The notes below the pieces were generated by a model that worked only from the letters and a program-made list of their open reading frames with translations, ran no database searches and was not told the DNA's origin. Positions 5,297 to 6,044 of a DNA stretch of 6,044 nt are shown piece after piece. The stretch is from an uncultured Pseudorhodoferax sp. Its GTDB lineage: Bacteria > Pseudomonadota > Gammaproteobacteria > Burkholderiales > Burkholderiaceae. The stretch covers positions 1 through 6,044 of the forward strand of contig CAJYRH010000215.1 in the NCBI GenBank assembly GCA_913776795.1, written 5' to 3'. Each line of letters opens with the position of its first letter. Position 1 is the stretch's first letter. The position numbers and the translations under genes are program-made.

Positions 5297-6044
5297 TCAT
5301 AGAAGAGGCAGCTTGTCCAGCGGCTGCGCTGCGTAATCCGCAAGCTGGGTCAGCGCCCTCGGATTGCGCAACACCAGTCGCCCCTCTTCCAGGGTGTGCA
5401 GCCCAAGCACCTGCAAGCGGCGCAGCGTGCGGTGCGTGTGGACCAGTGACAGCCCGAGTGCGTCGGCCATGTGTTGCTGTGTCAACGGAAAGGCGCAGCT
5501 GTTGTCTTTGTCGACCAGGCCGAGTCGCTGTAGCCGCTTGAACAGGTGGATCAACAGCACCGCCACCCGCTCCACGGCGCTGCGCCGGCCGGTGGTCAGC
5601 AGGTTCTCGTCCAGCATCTGTTCCTCGCGTGCGCACAGCCAGGTCAGGTCGTAACCGAGGCGTGGGTGCGCACGGTACAGCTCCCAGAGCCGTTTGCCCT
5701 GGAACACGCAGACCGACACCTCGGTCAGTGCCTCCACGCCGTGCGTCGCGCCCTCGGAGAAGCGCTGCTGCAGGCCGAAGAAGTCACCCGGCAGCAGGAA
5801 ATTCAGGATCTGGCGCCTGCCGTCGCTGAGCGTTTTGTAGCGGAACGCCCACCCGGCGTAGAGCGTGAACAAACGGCCCGCATCGGCCTGCTCGCGGATC
5901 AGGGCATGGCCCGCCGGTATCCGCTCGGTCGCACTGCGCAGATCTTCGACGAAGCCCAATTCGCCCGCCGCGAGTTGGTGGAAAGCGCCACTGGCGCGCA
6001 GGCCGCAGTGCGCGCAGCGCGGAGGGAGTGGGGGCGGGTCGGGC
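5297..6044 (-). CDS. Crp/Fnr family transcriptional regulator, N-terminus cut by window edge
   Basis: A one-domain-plus-HTH regulator, 248 residues visible, open to the right edge; numbering here starts at the first visible codon. It begins with a Pro-rich stretch (PDPPPLPP, 1-8) and RCAHCGLR (9-16), a CxxC pair. A cyclic-nucleotide-type beta-barrel follows, with GWAFRYKTLSDGRRQILNF (64-82) and LPGDFFGL (84-91). It lacks the Arg-Ser cassette that binds cAMP in CRP, so cAMP is unlikely. A dimer helix precedes the HTH LTQQHMADALGLSLVHTHRT (187-206). E. coli FNR binds its 4Fe-4S cluster with four cysteines; only one CxxC is seen at this end, plus isolated cysteines further on, so a cluster is uncertain. 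TTG 5957-5959 is a possible start but would cut into the conserved N-terminal part. No target can be inferred. The family is firm. Confidence 0.93.
   Translation of the reverse strand, partial: PDPPPLPPRCAHCGLRASGAFHQLAAGELGFVEDLRSATERIPAGHALIREQADAGRLFTLYAGWAFRYKTLSDGRRQILNFLLPGDFFGLQQRFSEGATHGVEALTEVSVCVFQGKRLWELYRAHPRLGYDLTWLCAREEQMLDENLLTTGRRSAVERVAVLLIHLFKRLQRLGLVDKDNSCAFPLTQQHMADALGLSLVHTHRTLRRLQVLGLHTLEEGRLVLRNPRALTQLADYAAQPLDKLPLL

Noticed and set aside
5297..5959. Complete Crp/Fnr gene starting at TTG 5959
   Set aside because: The frame remains open to the edge and the upstream codons encode a plausible family N-terminus with CxxC, so the true start is more likely outside the window.

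Overview
The window looks like chromosomal DNA from a GC-rich betaproteobacterium. Burkholderiales, and probably Comamonadaceae, is my best guess. It rests on the style of the GlmU, GlmS, Lrp-like and Crp/Fnr-like proteins and on strongly G/C-ending codons; no ribosomal RNA or other phylogenetic marker is present to fix the taxon. Seven protein genes fill almost the whole window. I see no tRNA, rRNA, insertion sequence, phage gene or CRISPR array.

Layout, left to right. (1) glmS, glucosamine-6-phosphate synthase, minus strand; its C-terminal end runs off the left edge. (2) A short, strikingly AT-rich divergent regulatory region at about 1293-1400. (3) An Lrp/AsnC-family regulator, plus strand. 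(4) A small soluble histidine-kinase-like protein, minus strand, whose 3' end overlaps the lrp-like gene tail to tail by 50 bp. (5) glmU, minus strand, directly upstream of the kinase gene and joined to it by a 4-nt GTGA stop/start overlap. (6) A DUF6279-type lipoprotein gene, plus strand, whose likely start codon lies inside the same CATG as the glmU start codon. (7) A 78-residue uncharacterised gene, minus strand, converging on the lipoprotein gene with both stop codons inside one perfect hairpin. (8) A short intergenic region carrying two similar dyads 29 bp apart. (9) A Crp/Fnr-type regulator, minus strand, cut by the right edge.

Biologically, the core is the UDP-GlcNAc pathway. GlmS makes glucosamine-6-phosphate and GlmU makes UDP-GlcNAc, the precursor of peptidoglycan and lipopolysaccharide; GlmM, the middle step, is not here. 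Two potential regulators lie between glmU and glmS: the kinase, probably co-translated with GlmU, and the Lrp-like protein, which shares its upstream region with glmS. That arrangement suggests, but does not prove, local control of amino-sugar synthesis. The lipoprotein, the small protein and the Crp/Fnr-like gene have no visible functional tie to this pathway. I found no clear new defence or mobile system. The most interesting points are the glmU-kinase coupling, the divergent lrp/glmS region, the shared start-codon palindrome, and the small gene with its structured leader.
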